This document shows positions 34,782 to 47,540 of a stretch of 64,000 bases of DNA, one piece after another. Source of the DNA: Berberis thunbergii. Taxonomy: Eukaryota > Streptophyta > Magnoliopsida > Ranunculales > Berberidaceae. Location of the stretch: contig QNQO01010667.1 in the NCBI GenBank assembly GCA_003290165.1, forward strand, positions 62,001 through 126,000. Direction: 5' to 3'. The position numbers and the translations under genes are program-made. Within the stretch, counting starts at the first letter, position 1; each line of letters opens with the position of its first letter. The notes beneath the pieces are model-generated. The model saw only the letters and a list, made by a program, of their open reading frames with translations, was not told where the DNA came from and made no database searches.

Positions 34782-35946
34782 GTGTTGATTCCGGTATTTT
34801 ATGTGATGGATTTTATAAATTAAAACTTGATAATTATTTTTTTTCTTACTTCTTTCCGTACATACTTGTGTTGGTACTAAACATAGTCTTATTGATGAAT
34901 GTGCCTCAAACTTGTGGCATAGAAGGTTGGGACACATGTCTCAAGATAGAATGCAAAAATTAGTAAAGGATGAAATTCTTCAGAATCTTAATTTTACTGA
35001 TCTTGGTGTTTGTGTGGATTGTGTTAAAGGAAAACAAACCAAACATATGAAGAAGAGTGCCACAAGGAGTAAGGGACCTCTTAAGATTATTCATACAAAT
35101 ATTTGTGGGCATTTTGATGCTCCATCATTTGGTAGAGAAAAATATTTTATCACCTTTATAGAAGGATTGTCTGAAGAGGAATGAATGATTCGAAAGGAAA
35201 AATATTGATTCACTTTATGTATTTGAATCTCATCTTATTGAAGTTCCTATTAATCTTGGTGGGTAGATTCAAGAGTTACAAACTCATATTTCCAACACCT
35301 TGTAGGGATTCCTTACAACCTGAACCACAAACCTAAGAAAGAAATTCATATTCATGGGAAATTCGGATAAAGCTTCCATTGAAGCTATAGACACTTATCG
35401 TTTATTCCTAGATAGTGGTCATTATGTAGATTTACTTGAAACTCTTTATGCACCTTAAGTTTCCAAAAATTCTAGTCTCATTAGCTAAACTTGATGTTAA
35501 GGGTTACACTTTCAAGTTTGGAAATGAATGTTTTAGCATTTGTATGAAATGTTCATGTGTTGGTGTCAGTATTTTATGTGATAGCTTGTATAAGTTAAAA
35601 CATGATGATTATTTTTCTGTCTCACTTCTTTCCCTACAAACTTGTGTTGGTACTAAACATAGTCTTATTGATGAACATTCCTCAAGCTTGTGGCATAGAA
35701 GTTGGGACACATCTCTCAAGATAGAATGCAAAGATTAGTAAAGGATGAAAATTTTCATAATCTTGATTTTACTGATCTTGGTGTGTGTTTGAAATGTATT
35801 AAAGGAAAAAAACCAAACACACGAAGAAAGGTGCCACAAGGAGTAAGGAACCTCTTGAGATTATTCATACAAATATTTGTGGGCATTTTAATGTTCCATC
35901 ATTTGGTAGAGAAAAAGTATTTTATGACATTTATAGATGATTTTTC
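34782..35946 (+). repeat. Internal duplication of the integrase region in the copia element
   Basis: 34782-35165 and 35555-35946 are diverged direct copies of the same GAG-pre-integrase/integrase start (for example TTGGTACTAAACATAGTCTT in both). Spacing is about 770 bp. Confidence 0.85.
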
Positions 35947-37283
35947 ACGTTATGGTTATGTCTATTTGCTAAATGATAAATCTCAAGTATTGAACGCCAT
36001 TGAAATATATGTCAATGAAGTAGAAACACAACTAGACAGAAAAGTGAAAATCATAAGGTTTGATAGAGGTGGTGAATACTATGGAAAATATGATGAATCA
36101 TGGCAACACCTAGGTCCGTTTGCTAAACTTCTCGAAATCAAATGTATTTGTGCACAATACGCATTGCCTGGTATGCCTCAAAGAATGGCATAGCCGAAGG
36201 AAGGAACTGTACTCGTATAGACATGGTCAAATGTATGTTAAATTACTCTTCATTATCCTTATCTTTGTGGATGTATGCATTAAGAACTGTTGTTTCTTTA
36301 TTAAACAATGTTTATCTATTAAACATGGTTCCTAATAAATTAGTTCCTAAACTCAGGAAAGACACCCAGTTTGAGATACCTGCATGTTTGGGGTTTGTCC
36401 AATAGAAGTTAGGATATACAGTCCACATGAAAAGAAATTAGATTCAAGGATAATCAATGGTAACTTTATTGGTTACCTGAAAAATCAGGGTATATGTTTT
36501 ATTGTCATAATCATAATACAAGAATTGTAGAAATCGGTAATGCTAGATTACTTGAGAATGGTGAAGTCAGTAGGAGTGATAAACCTCAATATGTGGAAAT
36601 TAAAGAAGTCCGGGTACAAGTCCAATCCCTACAGCTTCTAACAAAATTGTTGCCCTCATGGTTGGTGCATGTCCTATCAACACACCACAACAAATTAATG
36701 AGCCACCACTCCTTGTTCCTCCAGTTGCTGACTGATATAATGACTTGGAGACACAAACATATTACTCTCCATTCCATAATGAGATTGTCGCCAATGATCA
36801 AATTGCAGTCAAATCACAAATAGCCTTGAAAAGATCTAAAAAAAAATCAGAAAACTTGCTATTTCTAATGATTATGTGGTTTATCTCTAAGAATCTGATT
36901 ATGATATCGAGACATCTAAGGATCCGGTTTCACTTTCACAAGCCATAGAAAGTGCTAATTCCAAAAAATGGATTGAAGCTATGAAAGATGAGTTGAACTC
37001 TGTGACCCAAAATTAAGTCTGGGAACTCGTTGAATTGCCCAAAGGATACAAAAAGGTGGGTCGCAAATGGATTTTTATGACCAAACGCCACTCAAAGGGC
37101 AATATAAAACGATATAAATCTAGACTTGTGGCCAAAGGGTTTAGTCAAATAAAAGGTTGTGATTGTATAAAGACTTTCTCTTCAGTATCCATGAAGGACA
37201 CTCATTTAGAATTATCTCGGCATTGGTTGCTTATTTGATTTAGAACTACACCAAATGGATGTGAAAACAACATTATTAAATGG

Positions 37284-37501
37284 AAGTTTAGATGAGGAAG
37301 TATATATGGCTCAACCTGAAGGATTCTCCATCAAAGCAAATAACATTTGGCTTGCAAGCTTAAGAAGTTAATAAATGGACTTAAGCAAGCTGAAGTTTAG
37401 ATGAGGAAGTATATATGGCTCAACCTGAAGGATTCTCCATCAAAGCAAATAACATTTGGCTTGCAAGCTTAAGAAGTTAATAAATGGACTTAAGCAAGCT
37501 T
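37284..37501 (+). repeat. 109-bp tandem duplication in the copia RT region
   Basis: The segment beginning AAGTTTAGATGAGGAAGTAT at 37284 repeats at 37393, essentially without change, through AATGGACTTAAGCAAGCT. It is much younger than the element itself, because the copies are nearly identical. Confidence 0.92.
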
Positions 37502-38992
37502 CTCGCCAATGGTACCTTAAGTTTAATGATATCATTACCACATTTGGATTTCAAGAAAACATCGTTGATTGATGCATTTATCTAAAGGTTAGTAGGAGTA
37601 AGTTCATACTTTTTTTTATCTTGTATGTTAATGATATATTACCAGCATGCAATGACTTTGGATTATTGAAAAAAATCAAGGACTTTCTTTTTCAACATTT
37701 GAAATGAAGGATATGGGTGAGGCAAATTACGTGTTTGAAAAAGAAATATTTCGGGATCATTAATGTGGATTGTTATGTTTGTCTCAAAAAGTTTATATAG
37801 AAAGAATTCTAGAGAGATTTGGAATGGTCATATGCTCACCGAGTCTAGTTCATATTCAAAAAGGGGATAATTTCAGTCTTATGCAATGTCCAAAAAAAAA
37901 TAAATGGGAATGGAACATAACGGAAAATTTTCCTTATTCGTTTGCAGTTAGGAGCTTATCGTATGCTCAAACCTGCACAAGGCTAGATATCACTTCAGCT
38001 ATTGGTGTACTAGGAAGATATCAAGAGAATCCAGGTTTTGATTTTAAAAGCTACAAAGAAAGTGATATGGATTACATGCTTACATATAAGAGATCAAAGA
38101 GTCTTGAGGTCATTAACTACTCAAATTTTGATTTTGTTGGATATGTGATGATCGGGAGTCCACTTTTGGCTATTTATTTTTGCTTGCTGGAGGAGCCATA
38201 TCATGGAAATGTAAAAAATAATCCTTTATAGCTGCATCAACTATGGAAGTTGAATTTGTGGAATGCTATGAAGCCACAATTCAAGCTTTATGGCAACAAA
38301 ATTTTATTTCAGGGCTAGAAATTGTTGGTACCATTCATAGAGTTGCTGAGAATTTATTGTGATAACTCCGCACAACTATCACTTTCTCAAAAGTGACAAG
38401 TATTCTAAAGGAGCAAGGTACATGAATTTGAAATATCTTATTATTAAAGACAAAGTTCGGAAACAAAGAGTGTTTATAGAGCAAATTACTACTAACTTTA
38501 TGGCTGCAGATCCATTAACCAAAAAACTATTTCTGAAGACATTTATGGAACATACCAACAACATAGGTCATGAGAGTAATCTTTGATTGCACATGATAAT
38601 ATGAGACGGATTATGTTTTCTGCATGTTAATGTTCATGCACTATTTCACCTTTGGATATCATTTATGTATTTATAATATATCTGGTCTTAGCTATTTATG
38701 CACATCGATGTGAATGAATGAATGTTGACAAGATTAGTCTCTTGAATGATTGTAGAGACATCATGTGAGCTCTTATGAATTCCTCTTATTATGTTAAGCT
38801 GATTACTGATTTGTAGTACATGGAAGGAACTATGTTGATTAATAACATAAAACCGCCATGGCTCATATTAGTAGTTTGTTATTTTTTATGATGATGTTAT
38901 AACCATTTGAACTTAGAGAATTATATGCGCACCTGAAGTACTACTCATTAGACATGAATGATTCAATTATCGTATTGAGCCAAGTAGAAAAA

Positions 38993-39351
38993 TGTTAACT
39001 TTCTTATAGGTGGTCCAATCAATTGATCTTATTGTCAGTTATAATAACCGCTGGATGAAAGCATTTGTATGAAAGAAAAGAAAAGGGGCAGTCTTCTCCC
39101 TGCCAGAGCTAGTTGTTCCTTCTCAATCACAAAGGAACACAGTAAGATAAATGGAGGAACAAATACTGTATCTTTTGGGACTTAAATTCTTGCAATTGTG
39201 AAACATGGATCTGGGTAAGTTTTCACAATCCATATTGAAACATTGTGATGATACATAACCTCGTAACATGATTGCAATAATGAGGATTAAGTTATTAATT
39301 TTGTTTGTCTTAATCTGGATATATCTTCATATTATGATTTTTTTTCTAACA
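38993..39351 (+). repeat. 3' LTR of the copia element
   Basis: It begins TGTTAACTTTCTTATAGGTG and ends TTCTAACA, the partner of the LTR at 33610-33968. The preceding GTAGAAAAA is a weak polypurine tract. Confidence 0.88.
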
Positions 39352-41418
39352 TCTGATGGTAGCGCGTGATTGTGGCGAAGGTGGCAGTTATGATGGTTAT
39401 GTATGGTGGCTGTGGTGATGGCGATGCTGGTAGTTGTGAAGGTGGTCGTCATTGCAAGAGGAGACGATGAGAGTTTTACAAAGTGATGCCGGCGATTTTG
39501 TCCCTCAAAGATTTGTAAATTTTTATAACTAGGAGATGCGAAGGTCTTTAATTTAAATTTCAATAAAAAGTTTTTGTAAAGTCAACTAAGCACCCAAGTT
39601 TATAAAATCATCGTAAACTTTTGCACTATGCATTCTTTTTCGTGTACCAAGCTAAGCCTAAATGGCAGACTAGAAATTTTAAATGTTTTCAATGGCCAGC
39701 CTAATTAACACGAGGAAACAGGCCTTGGGAACATGGAGTAAAATGGAAGCAAGTTTAAAGTCCTACCTAGAAAATTTTGTTGGTAGAAACTAGAGAGGCT
39801 GAAATCCGATATCAAAGAATACAAAGGAAGAACAAACATCACACAAACACAACTGATGCATTGATTTTTGCTGATGTTGAATTTTCTATGCTTCATAATA
39901 CTGCAGGGACATGTGGGCTGGACATGAATGGATAAAGGATCTATGAAGCTGGTGAGAATTTGGAGTAAGCAGTTGCTAGGCAACTATCAAGAACATTGAC
40001 TGCACGCAAGCATGAGAGACATCACATTTTCATCTTGATTAAATGGATGTAGCACGTGTTTTTCAAAGGAATGGAGATTATTTGAGTTAGCAACAATCAT
40101 GTATTGTGTCTTATTTTGAAGTTATCTAAGTACTTACAAATTTTTATTACATGCTTATGAGTTTAATTTTGTTTTCCATGACTTGGCAAAAAATGTAACA
40201 ACTTTTATGACTATTTTGCTTTAGTTTAATTTAAGTTTGGTTTAACAAAAAAGTCACTATATCATTCTCATTTATAGACCAGACCGACCTTAAGATTCTA
40301 AAAACCCAAAGCAAATTGAAAATAATGTAACCCCATATTAGAGTTTTAAGTAAATAAGTATTTTACTTTGTAAGTTTGAGATTACATGACCTGGGCATTT
40401 CAAAAACCTTCATGTGTCATTCAAGGTTGAAGCAATGTTTACTTTAGTCAAAACAAGTTGAATACCAACATGAGAAAAATTTCATCAAAGCTATCCCCAA
40501 TAATTTGAAAATAAACTTAAGCGACATGCATAGATTTTTTACAAATAATTATACCAATTTGATTGAATGCATTCTTGAATATGGCTTTGCTGCAAACAAT
40601 CTTAGTATCTACGGGATTATACAAGTTCCTATGCATCATTACTAGAAAATTGCCCTAACTTTCTTTCGTATCAACAACTCAATCCTTATTAGATAAAGTT
40701 TATTTTATATTTTTACTCAAAAGTGGAAACATAGAAACCATAATGGCATTTCCAGTGGACAAGCTCAAAAGCCAAACTTGGGTTTTGAGTGAGCTTTGAA
40801 GGTGCATTTTAATAGTCCAATGGGTTTCTGCCAAAAAAATTTGTCAAACAATTGTTCATTTGGGCGGAACGCACACAAGACTATCTTCCATGCCTAAACC
40901 CAGGGACTAATTTTAACCTTCCTAGGTTGAATATCTAATGGGAAAATATTACAAAAATGATTCTTTTCACTTCAAAATACTTTCAAATTTGCTTTGTTTC
41001 ATAACTTTAAGCTTGTGTAGTCAACGAGAGAGGTCTAGTACCTTAATTTGGCCCTTCCCTTATTTACAAGTAATCATGTAAAATAAGGGACCCTAAATTT
41101 TGATTTAGCATTTGGGCCCAATTCAAAGAATTATGCCGAAATTTCTTAATTTGCAATTGGATTTATTTAATAATTCGTGGATTTGTCCATTTACTTAGAA
41201 ATCACACACAAGAAAATAAAAGTCCAAGAAAAGTAAATAAAGCAAAGGTATAACATGGTTCACTACTAAAAGGGCTACATCCAAATGAGTTTACGTATCC
41301 ACTATGAAACAAATATCATGAGTACAAGAGTCACATATAGCAATTGTACATTGGTTTCACAATGTGGAAACACTTCTAGTTCTCACTTCATATATAAAGC
41401 TTTATTTCAATGATGAAT
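39352..41418. other. TGG-rich tract end, then non-genic DNA
   Basis: 39352-39460 continues the TGG-rich low-complexity tract seen before the copia element. From 39560 to 41418 I see AT-rich DNA with no recognisable gene or transposon end. Confidence 0.45.
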
Positions 41419-43124
41419 TGTCACGTCCCGATTTTTTTGAGAAATAAGCATTCCTTAAATCCACGTAGGAATATCTTATTCTCCAAAATTCGAGCGTAAA
41501 AATTTCTACAACTTAGGCAATAGACAGTTGATATCCAGTAAAAAAACATAATAAATCAATAATTTAATAGAAATGTGTAAATGTTCATCAACAAGACAAT
41601 TTCATCAAATAAACATCTACCAATTAACACTTATTTCGTCAACAGTTTATTGTCTTAGAAGAAAAGGAATTCAACAACAACCAATCATGAAATTTATTGC
41701 AAAATCAAATTAAATCCAAAAGACTTTCAAGACATCGTGCAACTCCTCAGAAAGGTCTACTTTTCAATAAACAAACTCCTTTGATCTCGCCCAAAACTCA
41801 TTATTCTTGAAACGAAGAGAGTTGACTACATTTCCCTAGGAATGTACCCAAGAAGCAAAAACCCACTTGGTTTAGCAATCAAGCAAGTAAAAAAATCATC
41901 ATCTCAAAATAAACCACAAATGGATCAACAATAAATTAATAAATAAACAATAAGTGCAAGAATCTCATTTATTTCCTCATTGCTTGATAACATAATTGCA
42001 ATTGGAGACAGGTAGTTCCTCACAGCATGTGGAGACAAACGTCTCACATTAACTGGATAAGTAACATATAATAAACTAGATAAACTATTACCTTATTTAG
42101 TTTACATGTTCTTACCAATTTGAGAATTATATGGCAAATTGACCATCCGAGAAAACGTTAGTTAGTTTGCCATCATGCATGTGAAAATTTAGAAAAATAA
42201 AACCTTATAACGGTGCATACTAAAATTCTAGCACCGTCAGAACTTCAACATTTTAAACAAAACCATTTAGAATTTTGGAAAACTTAAAGAACAAAAAGTG
42301 TTATATATATATTACAGAAACTCGCAAAACTAGGTAATTTGGGCACTAAGAATGTTTCGAAAACTCAATTTCCTACAGACTATCAGTCTGCTTAAAACCT
42401 GATTATCTCACTGGAAATGCAAAATTTAAATGTATTTCCCAAAAAAATGTTCTGAATTTTGTCTTTTACCTAACAGTGAAAAAAAAAGGACTAAACAAAG
42501 TTACCAATTAGTAAAAGTTCATCTATTAAGATAGTTGTGTCTATACATTACTTATCTTAAACAAATTATTCATTTTCAATAAATTGATCACCCTAAACTA
42601 TGCCACATTCGCACCACCTCCGTGCTGAATACTCATATCTATGTGTCTCTCTCATTTAAATGAAAACTTCTTCGTCATCCATGCTTAAGCGGCAACATCG
42701 CATATGGGCATGCACCAGATATCCCTAACTATATGAACACCATAAAAGCAATAATAGAGCTAACAACGTGCAAATCATCTCACATCTTTCTTTTGATAGA
42801 GGAAAATGAAAGCCTTTATTTGGCATTCCACATTTTCTCCACTTCTGCAGGACCCAACCCGAAGTTTACTTTGATTTTCTATAGGAAGGAGGTACCCTAC
42901 CCCAAGACCCCAATCTGAAAGCTTACTTAGTTTCTCTATAGGAGAAGAACATCATAAAACAACAAGAGATGATAGTTTTAAGGGATATGATTCAATGTAA
43001 TTAAATTTTATGAACTCAAGGTTTTCCGTATCGCCTATTTGTATCCCACAATTCTCACAAAATGACCACCCTTTGTAGAGTTAAATAGTAGCTCACGTAG
43101 ACTCTAAAAAATGGGGTCATTACA
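41419..43124. mobile_element. Probable solo LTR of a gypsy-type retrotransposon
   Basis: The segment begins TGTCACGTCCCGATTTTTTT and ends AAATGGGGTCATTACA, i.e. TG...CA ends with the TGTCACG / GGGTCATTACA style common in plant gypsy LTRs. The flanking 5-mers are TGAAT (41414-41418) and TGCAT (43125-43129), 4 of 5 matching. No coding sequence is found inside, and no internal domain follows. The length (1706 bp) is normal for such LTRs. Confidence 0.65.
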
Positions 43125-43507
43125 TGCATCTTTAAAGTCCAAGCACAACCTCCTAAGTATTCTTACGGAGACAAGAATATTGTGGGCTAAAGTGCCAAAT
43201 GTATTGTTGTTCAGAGATAAAGTTTTATAATATTTCAGAGGCATAAACTTAATTTGAGTAAAACTCATAGTCACATTGGAGAATCTCTAGGCTCTAGCTC
43301 TAGAAAATCTTTTATGGCTTAACCTTCATATAGGGATGACACATCAAGATAACACTCAATATTTAAGAAGCACACGATCACATTTAGCACAAAGCTTACT
43401 TTCTATACAATAGAGAGGCTTGTAGTTGGGTGTTTTGAAAGGTGGGAAGGACTCACATATTTATTGGCTTCAATAGAGTTGTATTGAACTCTTAGTCGAT
43501 ATGGGAC
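43125..43507. other. Non-genic spacer
   Basis: AT-rich DNA between the solo LTR and the truncated gypsy element. No feature is recognised. Confidence 0.35.
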
Positions 43508-45775
43508 TTGATGATACAACAAATAATCCTCAAATCACGGTCGTACACGTGGCAAAGATCATCCATCATGAGGAACAAACACTTCAATCTCAACACGGAT
43601 AACAGGTCCATTCCTAGAAGCCCAAAGAAGCGAGCTTGGTCACTAAAGCCCAAAAAAAGGTCTTTAATAAGAGTCAAAGGCCCAAACCCCAGGCCCAACG
43701 GATCTCTTCCCTTATTGAACAAAGACATTATGAAGGAGACAAGTCATGGTGGGAATCACTCCCTCAATGATGTATCTCAATGAAGGAAAATACCGTTATG
43801 AGAAACATCTTCCCTCACTGCGCCTTACATGCTTAAGTCATGCAGGGAGTTAATTACGCACATTACATAAGGTAAAGGGGACATTCCACCAAAGTTATGC
43901 AAACACAACTGAATTATACTTTGTTAAAATTCATTATCTCTCACAGATTAACTGACTTAAGCATCGAAGTGCCTTCGACCACCAAACAAGTGGTATTTGG
44001 CACTCTAACCTTATTTTGCAGGTCAGATCTCTAGGTTGACAGATTTGGAAGCATCAGTTTGGCGCCGTCCGTAGAGAGCGACAATTTCCTGTAAAAAAGA
44101 AAAAGCAAAAATTTGTTGGAACTTCTTACAATCCTACAAATTTGTTGCAAATTCTAGTTGGAAATTCGTAAAAAAAATATTTAGTGCAAATGGAACTTCC
44201 TACGAATTCTTAGCTTAGCAACAATCAAGGCAATCCTTTCACTGGTGAAACTGAATTACCGAGTAGGCATATCTCAAATCAAGCACTGGGAGAACCGATT
44301 ATACAAGGTAATGTAGTACAACCACAAAATATGGTGGCCCAACAAGCCCATACATTTGGCGGTTCAATGACGGATCCTCGTGTGGACTAACTCTTGGCCC
44401 AGATGGCTTATCTAGCTAAAGTGGTTGAAAACTTATGCATGAGTGCGTTCCACCTATCGAACACATTAGAATGCCACTTCAAAAAAATTTGGTAAATCGC
44501 ACGTTCAAGAGAACCATGAAGCTCCTACAGAGCTTTAGAGAATGAACTTCGAAGGAAGTGAACCTCAAGGAGATGGATCCCAAACTAATGGAGTTCTTCC
44601 ACAAGTTCCATTCAGGAGTGGAGTTTGAGATCCCAATGTGTTTTATGAGTTGGTCACTCCGCCAAAGTTTGAAACTTATGATGGCACTACTGATCCATCA
44701 GACCATTTACATCATTTTGACTATATGATGGCACGAAAAGAAAACACGAAGTCCATTATGTGCAGAACTTTTTCGACTAGCCTCACGTCCATGACAATGA
44801 GTTGGTTCAATAGCCTTCCGCCAAGATCAATAGATTTTTTTCAAGCATTGGCTATAACCTTCATCACAAGGTTCATTGGCAGTCAACAGATTAGAAAAGA
44901 CCCTCATTATTTGCTTCACATCAAGCAAAAGCTTGATGGGACTCTCAGGGAGTACCTTACACATTTCACTAATGAGTTAACCATGATTGATTGATGCAGC
45001 GATGACACAACTATAACCACTTTCATTTATTGACTAAAGGGATGACCATTTTATAACTCTCTGAACCTAGATCCTTTGAGGAACATGGCGACCTTGCTGA
45101 AAAGTGCTAAAAATACACCATTGAGGAGATGTGAGCTACCCAGAGAAAAAATGAGTCTGAGATAAGGTTTTTCCATATGAATCGGGAAAGAAGAGAGGAA
45201 AGAAGGAAAAATGACAAGCCGTAAGAGGACAGTGGTTAATTAAACATCAGACCAACGACAGGTCTGAGTTCAACAAACATGTACTCGGAAAGCAGTAATC
45301 TAGAAGAGCCAGATATGAACGGCCAACACACTTGATCAACTCGAAGTACAAACCGTTCACTGTTCTAAAAACAAGTCTGGCAACTATCATTAAGTCCATG
45401 GCAAACAGGAAAGACATCAAATGGCCACTCAAATTAAGGGGAGATCTAGCCGGACGAGATAAGAACAAATATTGTTCTTTCCACAAGGACCATGGACATG
45501 ATACTAAAGAATGCTACAAAGTAAAGTATGAAATCGAGTACTAGATCTAGAGAGGACGACTCGGTGATTTCGTTGGGCTGAAAGACAAGAGGTCCAAAGG
45601 GAAAGAGAAAATGGACATCATTGAAGGGTAAAATGAACAATCCAAAGAATTGATATATGTCTTACATGGCATAGCCAGAGAAAGCAAACAATCTAACCGA
45701 TCAAGGAAGCGATCCATCTGAGACTTACGAACGAGAATACGTTACCCGAACCTTCCTATTCAACGTGCCATAATT
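43508..45775 (+). mobile_element. Truncated gypsy element (5' LTR, PBS, gag)
   Basis: A probable 5' LTR ends near 44056 (GGAAGCATCA). It is followed by TTTGGCGCCGTCC (44058-44070), a primer site of the TGGCGCCGT type widespread in plant gypsy elements. The LTR start near 43508 is uncertain. The gag remnant follows, and the element stops abruptly where the CACTA terminus begins at 45776. Confidence 0.7.
44560..45550 (+). pseudogene. Gypsy gag remnant
   Basis: 44638-44994 reads a Retrotrans_gag-like core: PPKFETYDGTTDPSDHLHHF, then MSWFNSLPPRSI, then a KQKLDGTLREYLTHFTNE motif. 45332-45544 contains the zinc-knuckle-like KYCSFHKDHGHDTKECYKVK typical of plant gypsy gag. Frameshifts and stops separate the pieces. 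No protease or polymerase follows before the CACTA insertion. Confidence 0.83.
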
Positions 45776-46511
45776 CACTACACCAAAAACCCCCATTAGT
45801 AACGGTTCTATACCGTGGGCGTAAGCCATTGCCACGGCTAAGAGCCGTGGACTACAGAGGCGTCGCGAAATTCTTTGTAACGGCTATAAACCGTTGCTAA
45901 ACATTGTAGCAATGGTTTTATGCTTAAATGGGAGACGTGATTTTTAGCATTTAGCCACGGTTATAAACCGTTGCAAGAATAATAGCAACGGTTTGTAGCC
46001 GTGGCAACAATAGCCACAGTTTTAAGCCGTGACAAGGTGTATATATTAGCAACGGTTATAAACCGTGTCTAACAAGATAGCAACGGTTATAAACCGTGTC
46101 TAACAAGATAGCAACGGTTTATAGCCGTGGCAAAATTAGCTACAGTTTTAAGCCGTGAAAAAGTGTAGATATTAGCAACGCTTATAAACCGTGTCTAACA
46201 TTAGCAAAAGTTTTTAGCCGTGGCTAACCAAGGCCACGGTTATAAACCGTGTCTAAACAGTGTGAAGTAAACTGTGGTAAACGTGATAGCAACGGTTTTA
46301 AGCCGTGGCTAACCTTGGCCACGGTTTTAAGCCGTAGCAACTTATGAATAATGCCCACGGTTTCTAGCTGTGGCAAGCAGGAACCACGGTTTTAAGCCGT
46401 TGGCAATTAAAACAAAATTCAAAAAAAAAAATTCTATTTTGTTGCGCAAGTTAATATAATCGAATAAAAATTATATTTTTTTTGCTGTTGCAGCAAAATC
46501 ACAGCCGTGGC
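45776..46511. mobile_element. CACTA-element terminus with palindromic subterminal repeats
   Basis: The terminus is CACTACACCAAAAACCCCCA at 45776, preceded by ATT. About 630 bp follow that are built from 20-30 copies or half-copies of an AACGGTTtATAaACCGTgtC palindrome and its TAGCCGTGGC variant (45800-46400; a last one at 46502). Long arrays of short inverted motifs at the ends are the CACTA (En/Spm) hallmark. The partner end is not in the window. The element interrupts the gypsy gag region. Confidence 0.82.
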
Positions 46512-47540
46512 ACCTGCAAAATCAGTCCTTACTATAGTTTGTGTCATGCCTCTGGCACGAATAAGATTCCACCAAACTATATGCTAGATAAATATAAAAT
46601 CAACCGTAAAAAGGAACTTGTCAAGTTTTGACGCCAAACAAAAACATGTAAACAAATAGCACTAATGTACAATAACAGGATTAACCTGAACAAATGGAAC
46701 ATAGCTTGTTATATCATGTTTCGCTCGCATCTAAAACAAAAGAATTTCTCTATGTTTTTTCCAACAATACAAATCGCCCTAGTTATAATGTAAGAAAATA
46801 CATTGATGCCCTTAGGAACATGCCCCATTTCTTTCGGTAGTTGCTTGTTCAATATACTGAAAATGATGAGAATGCAGCACCTGGTAGTTGCTTGTATATG
46901 GCACCGGTGATGGTTGATACAACGACACACTTTGCACCCCAGAAACAAGCAATGTATGCACATTCTCCTGTCCAACATACTGCTGCTCGTACTGGCTCAG
47001 ACCTTCAGAGCCCTGCAGTATAAAAATTAGTCAGTACTCAATGACAGACAAACATGACCTATAAAGATTGCTAATAAACCAATGACAAACAAACATGACC
47101 TATAATTTTTGGTGTACTAGCAGCCATTATGAAAACCATTGGGTGTTTTGCAGTTGAATACCATCACTGCCCGCACAATAAATTTATAGTGTTGCAGCTT
47201 CCCTATGATGATAATCATTTTACTTATATTATGATTCTAACTCTGAACAAAATAGAAATAGGATTGTACAAACAAGATGGAAGCAGATCTGGATCCTTAG
47301 TAGGCATGTAGAAATGGCTAGGTATGATGATAGGCCTGAAGAGTCTGAAGACCAGCACATAAAGCAGTTAGCTAGTCAAGTTCAGGCCTTGTTTTGGGTG
47401 TGCAAGATCATGGTATGAGTGCTTAACAGTTATAAAACCATTGAATAAAATCACTAATGAATTCCAATCAAACAAGAAACTATGAATTTAAGAGATTTAT
47501 AGAAATTTTGATGTTTTGACATGTTGAGGAAGTCAGTTAC
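46512..47540. other. CACTA interior, unrecognised exon-like piece
   Basis: On the minus strand, 47013-46815 follows a good acceptor (CTGCAG) and reads GSEGLSQYEQQYVGQENVHT onward with coding-like, Gln/Ser/Tyr-rich composition. I do not recognise the family. A plus-strand ARYDDRPEESEDQ reading lies near 47320. Nothing else is identified. Confidence 0.35.

Larger units (their letters stand above)
34780..38586 (+). pseudogene. Copia polyprotein remnants (integrase, RT, RNase H)
   Basis: The GAG-pre-integrase region appears at 34911-35045 (LWHRRLGHMSQDRMQKLV, CVDCVKGKQTKH) with the start of the integrase core to 35165. A second copy of the same region (35690-35946) continues into the integrase core: FIDDFSRYGYVYLL and IIRFDRGGEYY at 35935-36080. 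Reverse-transcriptase pieces lie at 36955-37240 (KVGRKWIFMTKRHSKGNIKR, RLVAKGFSQ) and 37250-37560 (QMDVKTTLLNGSLDEEVYMA). The C-terminal RNase H region and the typical end (TTNFMAADPLTKKL) lie at 38230-38586. Gag upstream is hardly recognisable. Stops, frameshifts and two internal duplications make it inactive. Confidence 0.88.
33610..39351 (+). mobile_element. Decayed copia LTR retrotransposon
   Basis: Two LTRs of equal length (359 bp: 33610-33968 and 38993-39351) begin TGTTAA and end TAACA. The tRNA-Met-type primer site TTGGTATGAGAG follows the 5' LTR. The pol order is integrase, then reverse transcriptase, then RNase H, which makes it copia (Ty1). The internal reading is broken throughout. 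I could not find a matching 5-bp target duplication (CGTGG on the left, TCTGA on the right). That may reflect mutation in low-complexity DNA or a rearranged end. Confidence 0.9.

Noticed and set aside
39705..39983. 92-aa minus-strand frame
   Set aside because: No domain, no splice context and no codon-level support.
46709..47023. Cys/His-rich minus-strand frame as a zinc-finger gene
   Set aside because: The alternative frame following a good acceptor site is more coding-like, and the Cys/His spacing does not match a known finger.
47105..47119. TTTTTGGTGTACTAG as the right end of the CACTA element at 45776
   Set aside because: It resembles an inverted CACTACACCAAAAA end, but CACTA is not preserved, no ATT duplication follows, and no AACGGTT palindrome array lies inside it.
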